A DNA stretch of 64,000 bases from positions 20,188-84,187 of the forward strand of contig CALGAW010000060.1 of the NCBI GenBank assembly GCA_937959115.1, written 5' to 3'. The notes beneath the pieces were generated by a model. The model was not told the origin of the DNA. It did not search any database and worked only from the letters and a program-made list of their open reading frames with translations. Made by a program: the position numbers and the translations under genes. Source of the stretch: an uncultured Saprospiraceae bacterium. GTDB taxonomy: Bacteria; Bacteroidota; Bacteroidia; Chitinophagales; Saprospiraceae. Below, one piece after another: positions 17,564-25,452 of this stretch (positions within the stretch are counted from its first letter, which is position 1; every line of letters starts with the position of its first letter).

Positions 17564-20500
17564 TTACTTAGGAATACTGGAAAATACTCCATTGTTATAT
17601 GACCACAAGACTTTATCGGCCCCATTGATATCACCATCCAAATTGAAATCTTCTGGATAGTAGATGTTCGAGTTGCCATTTTCTCCTTGCCATAAAATAT
17701 TGTCGGCACCAGTGATCTCATAACCGGACGGGAGACTTTGGTCAGCGTTTGCCGCATAGAGTAACCAGTTGTTACCATTAGGCGTCTGTCCTAGTCCACC
17801 ACTGCCAGAATAACTATTTGCCGCTCTAAAGTCATAAGTCATCATTCCGTTTACAATAGGAACGGGTGTAGGACTCATAGCAGGTAGATGATTACGGTGT
17901 TCTACAACAACATAAAGATCCGTGATTGAAACGTCCAGTACGGCTGATAGATTTGTCGCTGTTGTACCATCTTCCAGCAGTAGAACAGCACCCTTCGCTA
18001 CCTCATCAATAGCCAATGGAGATGTTCGCAGGCTTACTAACACCCAATCAACTGCTTGAGCAGGAGTTGAGGTATTGGTCTCCATTCCAGGATAATTCCA
18101 AGGAGGTGCGTTGTACGGTTGACTTGATGGTATTAAACTTAATGAGTTTAGCAAAGTAGTCATCTTATTTTGTCCGTCAAATGGTCCTTCTAAAAACAGT
18201 TGGACATCGCACTCTACCGTTTGGGTAGTGGAAACCGGTGTTACTGATAGACAAAGCGTAGGTCGATCAGCGATATCCACACTTTCACCTGACTTGAAGG
18301 ACACGTCGTTTCCAGATGTATGGGACAGGATGATGGAGTAATCTCCACCAACTGTAACACCAGTCAAGGGCCAAGTGTAAGTTGTGTTTAGTGCATATGC
18401 TTGTGTCAATTCACCTAGTAAGCCATTGGCTGCAGGTTTGTTTGCATTCGTAATCGTCGTTTCTGTCCAATTGTTGGTTGCACCTTCTTCCACCATAATT
18501 CTACCAGTACCAGCATCTGTTCCTACTGTTAGTTGCAATTCTGCAGCAGTTACTGTTCCTGAAATATTGCTTAAATCATACATTAGATAGGCGACACGAT
18601 TGTTGATTTCGACGCGCAACTCTGCATTGTTGATACGAGTTCCACCCGCTCCTTGCAAGTAGGCATCATGAATCGGTTCAAGACAGATTATGGCAGGTTG
18701 TATCGAGCCAGCACAGATACAGTCAGTCGTATAAACGTCGTTACTAGTAGCAGGGTTATTATCATTACATGGTGTGCCTATCAATGTGTCATCAAAGTTT
18801 GGACATACATCATCTGCATCACATACAGAATCATTATCCGTATCTTCAAATGTACCGGTACAATTACAGCTGTTATCATAAACGTCATTAATTGTGCAAT
18901 CGTCTGAATCATTACAAGGAGTTCCTGCAGTGCAGTTAACTATGAAATCTACCCAGTTGACATCCATTAAGTATCCAGCGCCAACTCCATTGAATCGGAG
19001 AGACATAATTTGTATACCAGGTTTTACAAGGGTGGTGTCAAATGTAAATGTCTGAAAAATCTCATAACCACCTGTATTCGGTACTACAAAATTTGCTATT
19101 GGATTTCCGTTCATTAGAAGATCAACATTACCACCAGTAGCTGAGGCACCTCTCAATCTTACAGTGTAGTCACCAGGTTGAACGTCGACTAAGTATCTAG
19201 TGGAATCTCCATTATTTATAAACCCAACTTTAGTACCCGAACCATCAGCAGTGGCTACATTTTGTATGCCGCTTTGCTCAAAATAACTTTCAGCTTCTAT
19301 CACACCAGGAACAGGTTGAGCAGGAATACCTACACAAGCACAACTTCCATTTAACTTATCAAAATAGGTGTTAGGGTCATTATCATTACAAGCAGCTCCA
19401 ACTGTACAGCCACCAGGATTACAATTCGTTTGAGGATTGCTAGTGTTGGTAGGGTTAGCAGCACCTGGCAAGAACATCACAATTCTATCTACCTGATGGT
19501 ACTGAGAACGTCCAGAAATCTGAAGGGTGTAAATGCCTGGATTGTCAAACTGAGCATAGATTGCATGTGGATCATTATCACTGGTAAACGTACTCCAAGA
19601 CCAGTTCAATGCGCCTCCCGCCCATGCTTTAAACCAACCTGCTGCTCCGCCACCATTTGGCACTGGAGTTTTGCCTGATCCTTTTGGATAGACTCTACTT
19701 CCTCCTGCTTTTTCACCATAAAAGTCATCGGCATCTGGGAATTTAAGCCAAGTGTCATTGTGCTCAGTGGAATTTGTACCAAACCCAACTCTATTTCTCC
19801 ATTGAACTCTGTAGGTTCCTGGAGTATTAATTGTAATAGAAGTTTCTACCACACCATTCCCAGGAGTATTGAAGTAGTTTTGTCCTCTCCATTCGATGTA
19901 TCCAGTACCGGTATACCCTGGGACAGTTGTTTCAAGGATCCAATCCGTTCCTGAGATATCAAGACTTTCCGTTTCTATGACAACCATTCCATTGACTTCC
20001 TCAAATCCATCACAATTGGTGATTAAAGCTGCCCAGTCATTTCCATCTGGTGCCGAGATCGAGTTCGTAACTGGAGCGGTAGTGCTTTGCATCACACCAT
20101 TTCTAGGATTGTACCATTGTACGACCCAGTTTCCAGCGGGAAGGTTAATGTTTGTAGAGCCGCCTGATGGCATATAAACAGCATAAACTTCGTTGTTTTT
20201 TTCAAACACATAGTCAGAACCATTAGCGGTACGACCATCATTTGCAACCATCTCATGAAATGGCAAATAATCTTGGAAAAATTTCAAGGCGAAGTTAGCA
20301 TCTGTATATTTTTGATCTCTTGACCGGTGATCTTGGCAAGTTAAATCTGTGCATCCTGTTTGATAGCCATAGTAAAACTCTGCACCAGCAGCACCTGCCA
20401 TTAAGGAGTTCCAAACAACTTTATGCCGTACATTTTTTCTGTTATTCGGGTCTCTATCCACACCAATTACAGCATTTCCTGGTTCATCTAGAGCGACCAC

Positions 20501-21823
20501 CCATTTCTTATTGGCATTCCTTGAGTTATTAATCCAGTTCGTCAATACTCCTCTAATCTCATTGTAATTAGGGTCTGAGGTTTGGATCGAAGCACCATCG
20601 ACATTAAAATTGGGGCCTAGATGGTTGTTATATCGATTCCAGTTAGTGTTTCCTGGGTAGGTGTGATAGACAACGATATGGTCATACGGGTCTACTGCCT
20701 TGATGTAGTCAGCGGTAGCACTAATGACATTGTTAGGAATGGTAATCTCTTCACTTAGATTCCAGTTTAAGGCAAGGTGATGACCAAAACGGGCGATCAA
20801 TTCTCTGTAGTAGACCCGCCTTTCTCTGCCGAAGGCATTACCGTCCATGATGTTATCATTCTCAGTTTCTAAGGTTTTGAAGTGCATGTACATTCCTTTT
20901 TTGTCCCCATACTCCATAACTTTTTCCCATTGGGCAAGCCTAGAGACGTCAAACCTATCATGGTGGACGCCGTTATTCCATTGTTGAGCGTCATTATAGC
21001 CGTTATAAGTTCCTTCGTTCACTTTTAGTAAGTGAGGGAATACATTCTCATCATCACCGTGCAGACTTAATGTAAGGAAGGAGAAGACGTTCATTCCTTT
21101 ATCGGAAAGATATTTTATTGCTCCAAGCATTTCGGTTCCTTGACCGTTTTTCCAAGTATAAGCTGAGGCATCGGCAGCATTGTAGTCACCAGCATGTGGT
21201 GCCCATGTTTTTCTTCGATTACCTCTATTCGGTACGGCATCAAAATCATTGTAAGCAAACATGTTTTCAGGAGCATCTGCGCCCATTTTAACGAAGTATT
21301 CACCAGTTTCTTGATATTGAAGGTAATGTTGGCCTACGTATTCCATTCTTCCTTTTCCACGATGGTCTCTACCCGTTTTATTGGTGGCAGCTACATTAAA
21401 TGTGCCTGTCTCTCCATCCATAAATCCAGCGGGTGAGCCAGCTGTGGCGTTTGTGCTTAGTGCTACATCAGTTCCTTGACGGAAAGAAGCGGTATAGGTC
21501 CAAGTTCCTGTTTTGTCTGGTGCAAAGTGCACGAGCCATTTATTGCCACTTGTAGAGCTAGAATTGGCTGCATTTCCATCGGCTGCATAATAGCCGGGCA
21601 CGTTGTAGCTTGTTGTACCGTTTGTGAAAGTGACTTGAAGTCTGTAGTTAGTAAATGGATTTGGGTTTGCAGTTTCAGAGGTGTTTGGACCATCAAACGA
21701 CACGGTGACTTTGTGCCATTTTCTTAGCTCTCCGCTAACAGTACCTGCAAAACACAGTTGAGAAGAAAATAGGAATAGGGTTATCCAAGACCAAATGTTG
21801 ATCCGTTGGGTTAAGTTAATCAT
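17564..21823 (-). CDS. Secreted multi-domain DUF5060 glycoside hydrolase-like protein, copy B
   Basis: 1,419 residues, collinear along its whole length with the protein at 13005-17279: signal peptide, DUF5060, TIM barrel (Glu358/359 in LNWNLSEE; Glu447 in VVALDEPG), collagen-binding-like domain, CBM-like, Cys-rich linkers, CBM6-like, DNRLRE-like, and C-terminal module 1204-1419. The candidate catalytic Glu residues are kept in both copies, while the loops after them differ (ECHLSAG against EITIPNN). This suggests related enzymes with different substrate ranges rather than one decayed copy. It is the upstream member of the tandem pair and probably has its own promoter at 21865-21872 and its own terminator. 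Confidence 0.9.
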   Translation of the reverse strand: MINLTQRINIWSWITLFLFSSQLCFAGTVSGELRKWHKVTVSFDGPNTSETANPNPFTNYRLQVTFTNGTTSYNVPGYYAADGNAANSSSTSGNKWLVHFAPDKTGTWTYTASFRQGTDVALSTNATAGSPAGFMDGETGTFNVAATNKTGRDHRGKGRMEYVGQHYLQYQETGEYFVKMGADAPENMFAYNDFDAVPNRGNRRKTWAPHAGDYNAADASAYTWKNGQGTEMLGAIKYLSDKGMNVFSFLTLSLHGDDENVFPHLLKVNEGTYNGYNDAQQWNNGVHHDRFDVSRLAQWEKVMEYGDKKGMYMHFKTLETENDNIMDGNAFGRERRVYYRELIARFGHHLALNWNLSEEITIPNNVISATADYIKAVDPYDHIVVYHTYPGNTNWNRYNNHLGPNFNVDGASIQTSDPNYNEIRGVLTNWINNSRNANKKWVVALDEPGNAVIGVDRDPNNRKNVRHKVVWNSLMAGAAGAEFYYGYQTGCTDLTCQDHRSRDQKYTDANFALKFFQDYLPFHEMVANDGRTANGSDYVFEKNNEVYAVYMPSGGSTNINLPAGNWVVQWYNPRNGVMQSTTAPVTNSISAPDGNDWAALITNCDGFEEVNGMVVIETESLDISGTDWILETTVPGYTGTGYIEWRGQNYFNTPGNGVVETSITINTPGTYRVQWRNRVGFGTNSTEHNDTWLKFPDADDFYGEKAGGSRVYPKGSGKTPVPNGGGAAGWFKAWAGGALNWSWSTFTSDNDPHAIYAQFDNPGIYTLQISGRSQYHQVDRIVMFLPGAANPTNTSNPQTNCNPGGCTVGAACNDNDPNTYFDKLNGSCACVGIPAQPVPGVIEAESYFEQSGIQNVATADGSGTKVGFINNGDSTRYLVDVQPGDYTVRLRGASATGGNVDLLMNGNPIANFVVPNTGGYEIFQTFTFDTTLVKPGIQIMSLRFNGVGAGYLMDVNWVDFIVNCTAGTPCNDSDDCTINDVYDNSCNCTGTFEDTDNDSVCDADDVCPNFDDTLIGTPCNDNNPATSNDVYTTDCICAGSIQPAIICLEPIHDAYLQGAGGTRINNAELRVEINNRVAYLMYDLSNISGTVTAAELQLTVGTDAGTGRIMVEEGATNNWTETTITNANKPAANGLLGELTQAYALNTTYTWPLTGVTVGGDYSIILSHTSGNDVSFKSGESVDIADRPTLCLSVTPVSTTQTVECDVQLFLEGPFDGQNKMTTLLNSLSLIPSSQPYNAPPWNYPGMETNTSTPAQAVDWVLVSLRTSPLAIDEVAKGAVLLLEDGTTATNLSAVLDVSITDLYVVVEHRNHLPAMSPTPVPIVNGMMTYDFRAANSYSGSGGLGQTPNGNNWLLYAANADQSLPSGYEITGADNILWQGENGNSNIYYPEDFNLDGDINGADKVLWSYNNGVFSSIPK

Positions 21824-22535
21824 CGAGAATTGTTTAGAACGTTCTTAAAATAGCTAATTAAAGGCAAAGCTACGTTTCGAAATAAGTAATTATAAAGGAG
21901 GAATTACCTAGTTGATTTACAATGGTAAATTTAGTAAAAAAAGTTAAGGTGAAATTGCAATCAGTGATTTATTTATTTTTTTATTAAAATTAGTGCTTGA
22001 TTATAAGTGCTTTAACTTTATGAAAAGTTAAATAGGTGTCTGGAATGCTCTATAGAATCTAAAACCTAGTCTTTTAAAATGGTTAACCTATTCGATTGGT
22101 ATTAGTGAAAAAGAGACTCAAAGATCTATTTATTGAGCACCAATTACTAAATTATGACATAAAACAAACAATTCATTTACAATAATCATTGCAATTTTTG
22201 CATTATACTACCAAACGAAACTTAATTGAAATTAAAAAGAATCTTCCACCAAACTTGCCGCAACCACTTCATTCGGGGAAAGAATTCAAAAATAGCTCAA
22301 ATCAGGCCTTTTGAGCCTCCCAAAATTGATTGTTGTTCGATGTTTATAAAAAAGATCGATCAAATAATTGCCTTTCCATTACCATAATATAAATCCTTTG
22401 TATTACTTTCAATCCATTATTTAGGTAATGCAAATAATTCACATGTGAACAAAATGGTATAAAATTTTGAATTTTAAACATTATTTGCAATTTTTGCATC
22501 TTCCTTTCATATCATATCAAAAGGATATGTTTTGA
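21824..22535. other. Intergenic region, 712 bases
   Basis: Very AT-rich region between the start of copy B and tRNA-Ser. It contains the candidate promoter for copy B, and the 15-base sequence TTGCAATTTTTGCAT twice (22189-22203 and 22485-22499). The second copy is about 37 bases before the tRNA, so it may be part of a promoter. No coding frame was seen. Confidence 0.5.
21865..21872 (-). promoter_or_regulatory. Candidate -7 element of copy B promoter
   Basis: On the - strand TAGCTTTG matches the Bacteroidota -7 consensus TAnnTTTG exactly, about 42 bases before the ATG at 21823. I do not see a clear -33 TTTG, so confidence is limited. Confidence 0.4.
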
Positions 22536-22623
22536 GGAGAGTTGGCCGAGTGGTCGAAGGCGCACGCTTGGAAAGCGTGTAAACCTCAAAAGGGTTTCAA
22601 GGGTTCGAATCCCTTACTCTCCA
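22536..22623 (+). tRNA. tRNA-Ser (anticodon GGA)
   Basis: Full cloverleaf. The acceptor stem is GGAGAGT (22536-22542) with ACTCTCC (22616-22622). The anticodon arm CACGC-TTGGAAA-GCGTG gives anticodon GGA (codons UCC/UCU). A long variable arm with stem AACC/GGTT is typical of class II tRNA-Ser, and the T arm is AAGGG-TTCGAAT-CCCTT. The CCA end is not encoded. Position 73 appears to be A rather than the G usual in tRNA-Ser. Confidence 0.96.
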
Positions 22624-22716
22624 CGTATTTGAGAAGTAAAAATTAACCGAAAATTGATTTTAAAGAAAGTTAATCTATTATCATTAACCAATTACCACGC
22701 ATAAATTTTAACAATT

Positions 22717-23454
22717 ATGAGAAAATTATTTGCGCCCTTATTAATCCTGGGAATTTCAATGTTATCAACAGTAACAGCATTCGCACAGGATGATGCAGGG
22801 CAAACTTTTGGCCATCAACAATTAAAGGAATACTTTATTCAAGGTGGATGGAGCTTTATGTCCTTAGTATTAGTTTGTCTAATTCTAGGTCTAGCATTTT
22901 GCATAGAGCGTATTATTACACTTAATATAGCAGACACTAACACAGACAAGTTATTGGATAGAGTAAATACTGCTCTAGCTGATGGTGATCTTGAATCTGC
23001 AAAAGAAATTACAAAGTCAACTCCTGGCCCTACGGCAAGTATCATGTATGATGGTCTTAAAAGAGCTTCTAATGGTGAAAGCGTAGAAAATATTGAAAAA
23101 GCAATTGTTTCTAACGGTGCTGTTCAAATGGGACTTTTAGAGAAAGGACTTGTTTGGATCTCTCTTTTTATCGCTATTGCTCCGATGCTTGGATTTATGG
23201 GAACAGTAATTGGTATGATCAAAGCATTTGATAAAATTGCTGAAGTCGGTGATATCTCTCCTGCGATTGTTGCCGGTGGTATTAAAGTTGCCCTTTTAAC
23301 AACAGTATTTGGTCTTATTGCTGCAATTATCCTTCAGTTGTTTTACAACTACATTGTTTCAAAAATTGACGGTATTGTTAATAAAATGGAAAGCTCCTCT
23401 ATCAATTTGGTAGATATGCTTGTAGATCACAAATCCATTAGAAGAAACTCTTAA
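22717..23454 (+). CDS. exbB: MotA/TolQ/ExbB proton channel family protein
   Basis: 245 residues. An N-terminal signal-like segment (1-23, ending AFAQ) is followed by a TolQ/ExbB core. TM1 is ~46-66 (WSFMSLVLVCLILGLAFCIERI), then a cytoplasmic loop, then TM2 ~143-170 (GLVWISLFIAIAPMLGFMGTV) and TM3 ~185-212 (GIKVALLTTVFGLIAAIILQL). The GFMGTVIGMI and ALLTTVFGLIAA signatures are typical. With ExbD it forms an inner-membrane proton-driven motor that energises TonB-type or related systems at the outer membrane. First gene of a tight cluster; the next starts 13 bases downstream. Confidence 0.95.
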   Translation: MRKLFAPLLILGISMLSTVTAFAQDDAGQTFGHQQLKEYFIQGGWSFMSLVLVCLILGLAFCIERIITLNIADTNTDKLLDRVNTALADGDLESAKEITKSTPGPTASIMYDGLKRASNGESVENIEKAIVSNGAVQMGLLEKGLVWISLFIAIAPMLGFMGTVIGMIKAFDKIAEVGDISPAIVAGGIKVALLTTVFGLIAAIILQLFYNYIVSKIDGIVNKMESSSINLVDMLVDHKSIRRNS

Positions 23455-23467
23455 AAGAAACCAGCGA

Positions 23468-23938
23468 ATGAAAAGCTTATATAATACATTAAATAAACAT
23501 GGTCAGCTCATAGCATTCGGTTTTGGAGCACTTATGGTTATCCTATTCCTTGTTTTTGTTTTTTCAGGACTAAGTGGTCTAGGATCCAATCCAACGAATG
23601 AAGATTTATATCCACTAGGATTATTTGATTTCGGAATTCTTGGTGCAAAATGGATGGCAATCATCGCTGCTATTGCAGCGGTAGTCTTAGAAGTAATGAA
23701 TATTGCCTCTAGCCCTAAGTCTGCAATCAGAATGTTGGGTGGACTTGCTGTCATTGCTGTGATTTTCGGTATCGGATACTCTATGTCTTCAGGCGAAATA
23801 ACGAGCTCTATGAAGGAGTTTGCTGTTAGTGCTGGAACTGGTAAAATGATCGGTGCCGCAATCTGGACCGCTATTGCCATGGCAGTTGGTGCAGTACTAT
23901 TGATGGTAGTGTCAGAATTACAAGGAATCTTTAAATAA
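23468..23938 (+). CDS. Four-TM membrane protein of the ExbBD cluster
   Basis: 156 residues, almost entirely hydrophobic, with four predicted membrane spans at ~13-35, ~58-80, ~87-107 and ~128-152. There is no recognised motif or signal peptide beyond the first span. It lies between exbB (13-base gap) and exbD (7-base gap), so it is co-transcribed and probably part of, or an assembly factor for, the same complex. Small membrane proteins at this position are common in Bacteroidota exb clusters and are usually annotated hypothetical. The function is inferred from position only. Confidence 0.82.
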   Translation: MKSLYNTLNKHGQLIAFGFGALMVILFLVFVFSGLSGLGSNPTNEDLYPLGLFDFGILGAKWMAIIAAIAAVVLEVMNIASSPKSAIRMLGGLAVIAVIFGIGYSMSSGEITSSMKEFAVSAGTGKMIGAAIWTAIAMAVGAVLLMVVSELQGIFK

Positions 23939-23945
23939 TAAAATT

Positions 23946-24476
23946 ATGCCCAAAGAACGGCCAGAAATTAACGCCAGCTCAATGGCGGATATTGCGTTTC
24001 TTTTATTGATTTTCTTCCTTGTAACAACTACAATTGATGTCGATAAAGGAATTACGGTGAAGCTGCCACCTTGGTCAGATGAACCGCCTGAAACGCAAAA
24101 ACTGAAAACCAGAAATGTGTATTCTGTTTTGGTAAATGCAAATGACGAATTACTTGTCAGAGGTGAACCAATGATGGTTAGAGATTTAAAAGAAAATGCG
24201 AAAGTATTTATTATAAATCCCCAACGTTTGGAGAATATGTCTGAAAGCCCTAAAAATGCCATCATTTCTTTAAAGAATGACCGTGGTACTTCTTATGGCT
24301 CCTATCTTGCTGTTTACAATGAACTTAAAGCAGCTTATAACGAGATATGGGATGAAAAGGCACAGGAACTTCATGGATCTACCTACGAGGATCTACCTTT
24401 TGATAAAAAGAAAGAACTTCGTGGTAATATTCCCCTAGTAATCTCTGAGGCTGAACCAACTGATTTTGGTGATTAA
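23946..24476 (+). CDS. exbD: ExbD/TolR family protein 1
   Basis: 176 residues. A short cytoplasmic N terminus (PKERPEINASSM) precedes one membrane span, ADIAFLLLIFFLVTTT, in which Asp15 is the conserved proton-carrying residue of ExbD/TolR. The periplasmic part (~35-176) has the usual VKLPPW start, followed by VLVNANDELLVRGE. An insert-rich C-terminal half (ELHGSTYEDLPFDKKKELRG) makes it longer than the ~140 residues usual for ExbD. It is coupled to the gene before it (7-base gap) and followed by a second exbD after 16 bases. Confidence 0.93.
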   Translation: MPKERPEINASSMADIAFLLLIFFLVTTTIDVDKGITVKLPPWSDEPPETQKLKTRNVYSVLVNANDELLVRGEPMMVRDLKENAKVFIINPQRLENMSESPKNAIISLKNDRGTSYGSYLAVYNELKAAYNEIWDEKAQELHGSTYEDLPFDKKKELRGNIPLVISEAEPTDFGD

Positions 24477-24492
24477 TAAACTAAACTGAATT

Positions 24493-24966
24493 ATGTCAAA
24501 ATTTAGAAAAAAACGTGGTAAAACCGTACCTGCGATTTCTACTGCATCCTTACCTGACATTATCTTTATACTTTTGTTCTTCTTTATGGTTGTAACCGTA
24601 TTGAAAAACTCTGACCTAAAGATTGATGTCGTCGTACCAGATGCAACTGAGCTTCAAAAACTCGAGAAGAAATCACTCGTAAGTTATCTATACATTGGAA
24701 CACCTAAAGAACGATATCGTGATAAGTTCGGTAGTGCTCCAAGACTTCAACTCAATGACGCTTTTGCAACTGTTGACGATATTCCACTTTTCCTCGAAAA
24801 AGAAAAGTTGAAAATCCAAGAACAATTACAACCATTAATGACCGCCTCTCTTAGAGTGGATAAGGAAGTTACCATGGGAATTGTTCAAGATGTTAAAACC
24901 AAATTGAGAAAAACCGGTCAGTTAAAAGTAAATTACTCCGCGAAACCTAGATCAAAAGACTTATAA
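24493..24966 (+). CDS. exbD: ExbD/TolR family protein 2
   Basis: 157 residues. A basic N terminus (SKFRKKRGKTVPAIST) is followed by one span, PDIIFILLFFFMVVTV, with the conserved Asp at residue 22, then a periplasmic domain (VVVPDATELQKLEKKSLVSY) ending in a basic tail. The two ExbD proteins differ clearly outside the membrane span, so the motor could be a heteromeric ExbD1/ExbD2 assembly, as found in other Bacteroidota exb clusters. Last gene of the cluster; a strong terminator follows 45 bases later. Confidence 0.92.
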   Translation: MSKFRKKRGKTVPAISTASLPDIIFILLFFFMVVTVLKNSDLKIDVVVPDATELQKLEKKSLVSYLYIGTPKERYRDKFGSAPRLQLNDAFATVDDIPLFLEKEKLKIQEQLQPLMTASLRVDKEVTMGIVQDVKTKLRKTGQLKVNYSAKPRSKDL

Positions 24967-25010
24967 CCAAATAGTCGAAAGAGATAAGTCATCTCTATAC
25001 TTGAAAATAT

Positions 25011-25045
25011 AAAGCCTGCTTCCAGAAATGGAACAGGCTTTTTTG
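25011..25045 (+). terminator. Rho-independent terminator of the exb cluster
   Basis: AAGCCTG (25012-25018) pairs with CAGGCTT (25034-25040), extended through a one-base bulge by TTCCA with TGGAA around a GAAA tetraloop. A run of six Ts follows. Confidence 0.93.
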
Positions 25046-25080
25046 TTTAACCAACTAGTTAAACTATTAAAGTAAACAAA

Positions 25081-25375
25081 CCCGTCTCGCAATTGAATGA
25101 CCAGTTTGCAGAGCTTGAAGACATCCCACCCTCCCTAGGAGGCCGCGAAGAGAAGACCCCAGAGCATTCAAGGTATATGTCTACGGGGTCACTGAAAGTC
25201 GATTAGGAGGCTGATATGGGGCTTATGCAGTAAGTCAAAACCCAACTTCGAAACCCTAGACAGTTGAAAGTGAACCGACGCTGCCACAGAAACACGAGAC
25301 TAATAACTGATATGTAGTGCTGGGAAATTGCGAATACTGCAGCGAATTGCAATTTACCCTTACTTGTAATTCGCC
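25081..25375. other. GC-richer noncoding segment, candidate structured RNA or decayed element
   Basis: About 295 bases clearly richer in G and C than the surrounding intergenic DNA, with stops in every frame I followed. It has several local pairings: GACCCC (25155-25160) with GGGGTC (25185-25190); CCTCCCTAGGAGG near 25130; and GCGAATTGCAA (near 25342) with TTGTAATTCGC (near 25364) closing one end. Motifs such as ACTGAAAGTCGATTAGG and GTTGAAAGTGAACCGAC made me think of the 5' domain of a group II intron, but no reverse transcriptase gene follows. I cannot name it. It lies between the exb terminator and the DUF2891-like gene. Confidence 0.4.
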
Positions 25376-25452
25376 GTTACAATTTTAGGATATATTAAGA
25401 TAATCCTTTATTTTTCTATTCTAAATATCCATATTACTAAATCCTCCAGCCA

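Noticed and set aside
25081..25375. tmRNA, RNase P RNA or 6S RNA
   Set aside because: I looked for the conserved tmRNA tRNA-like end and the RNase P core words and found neither.
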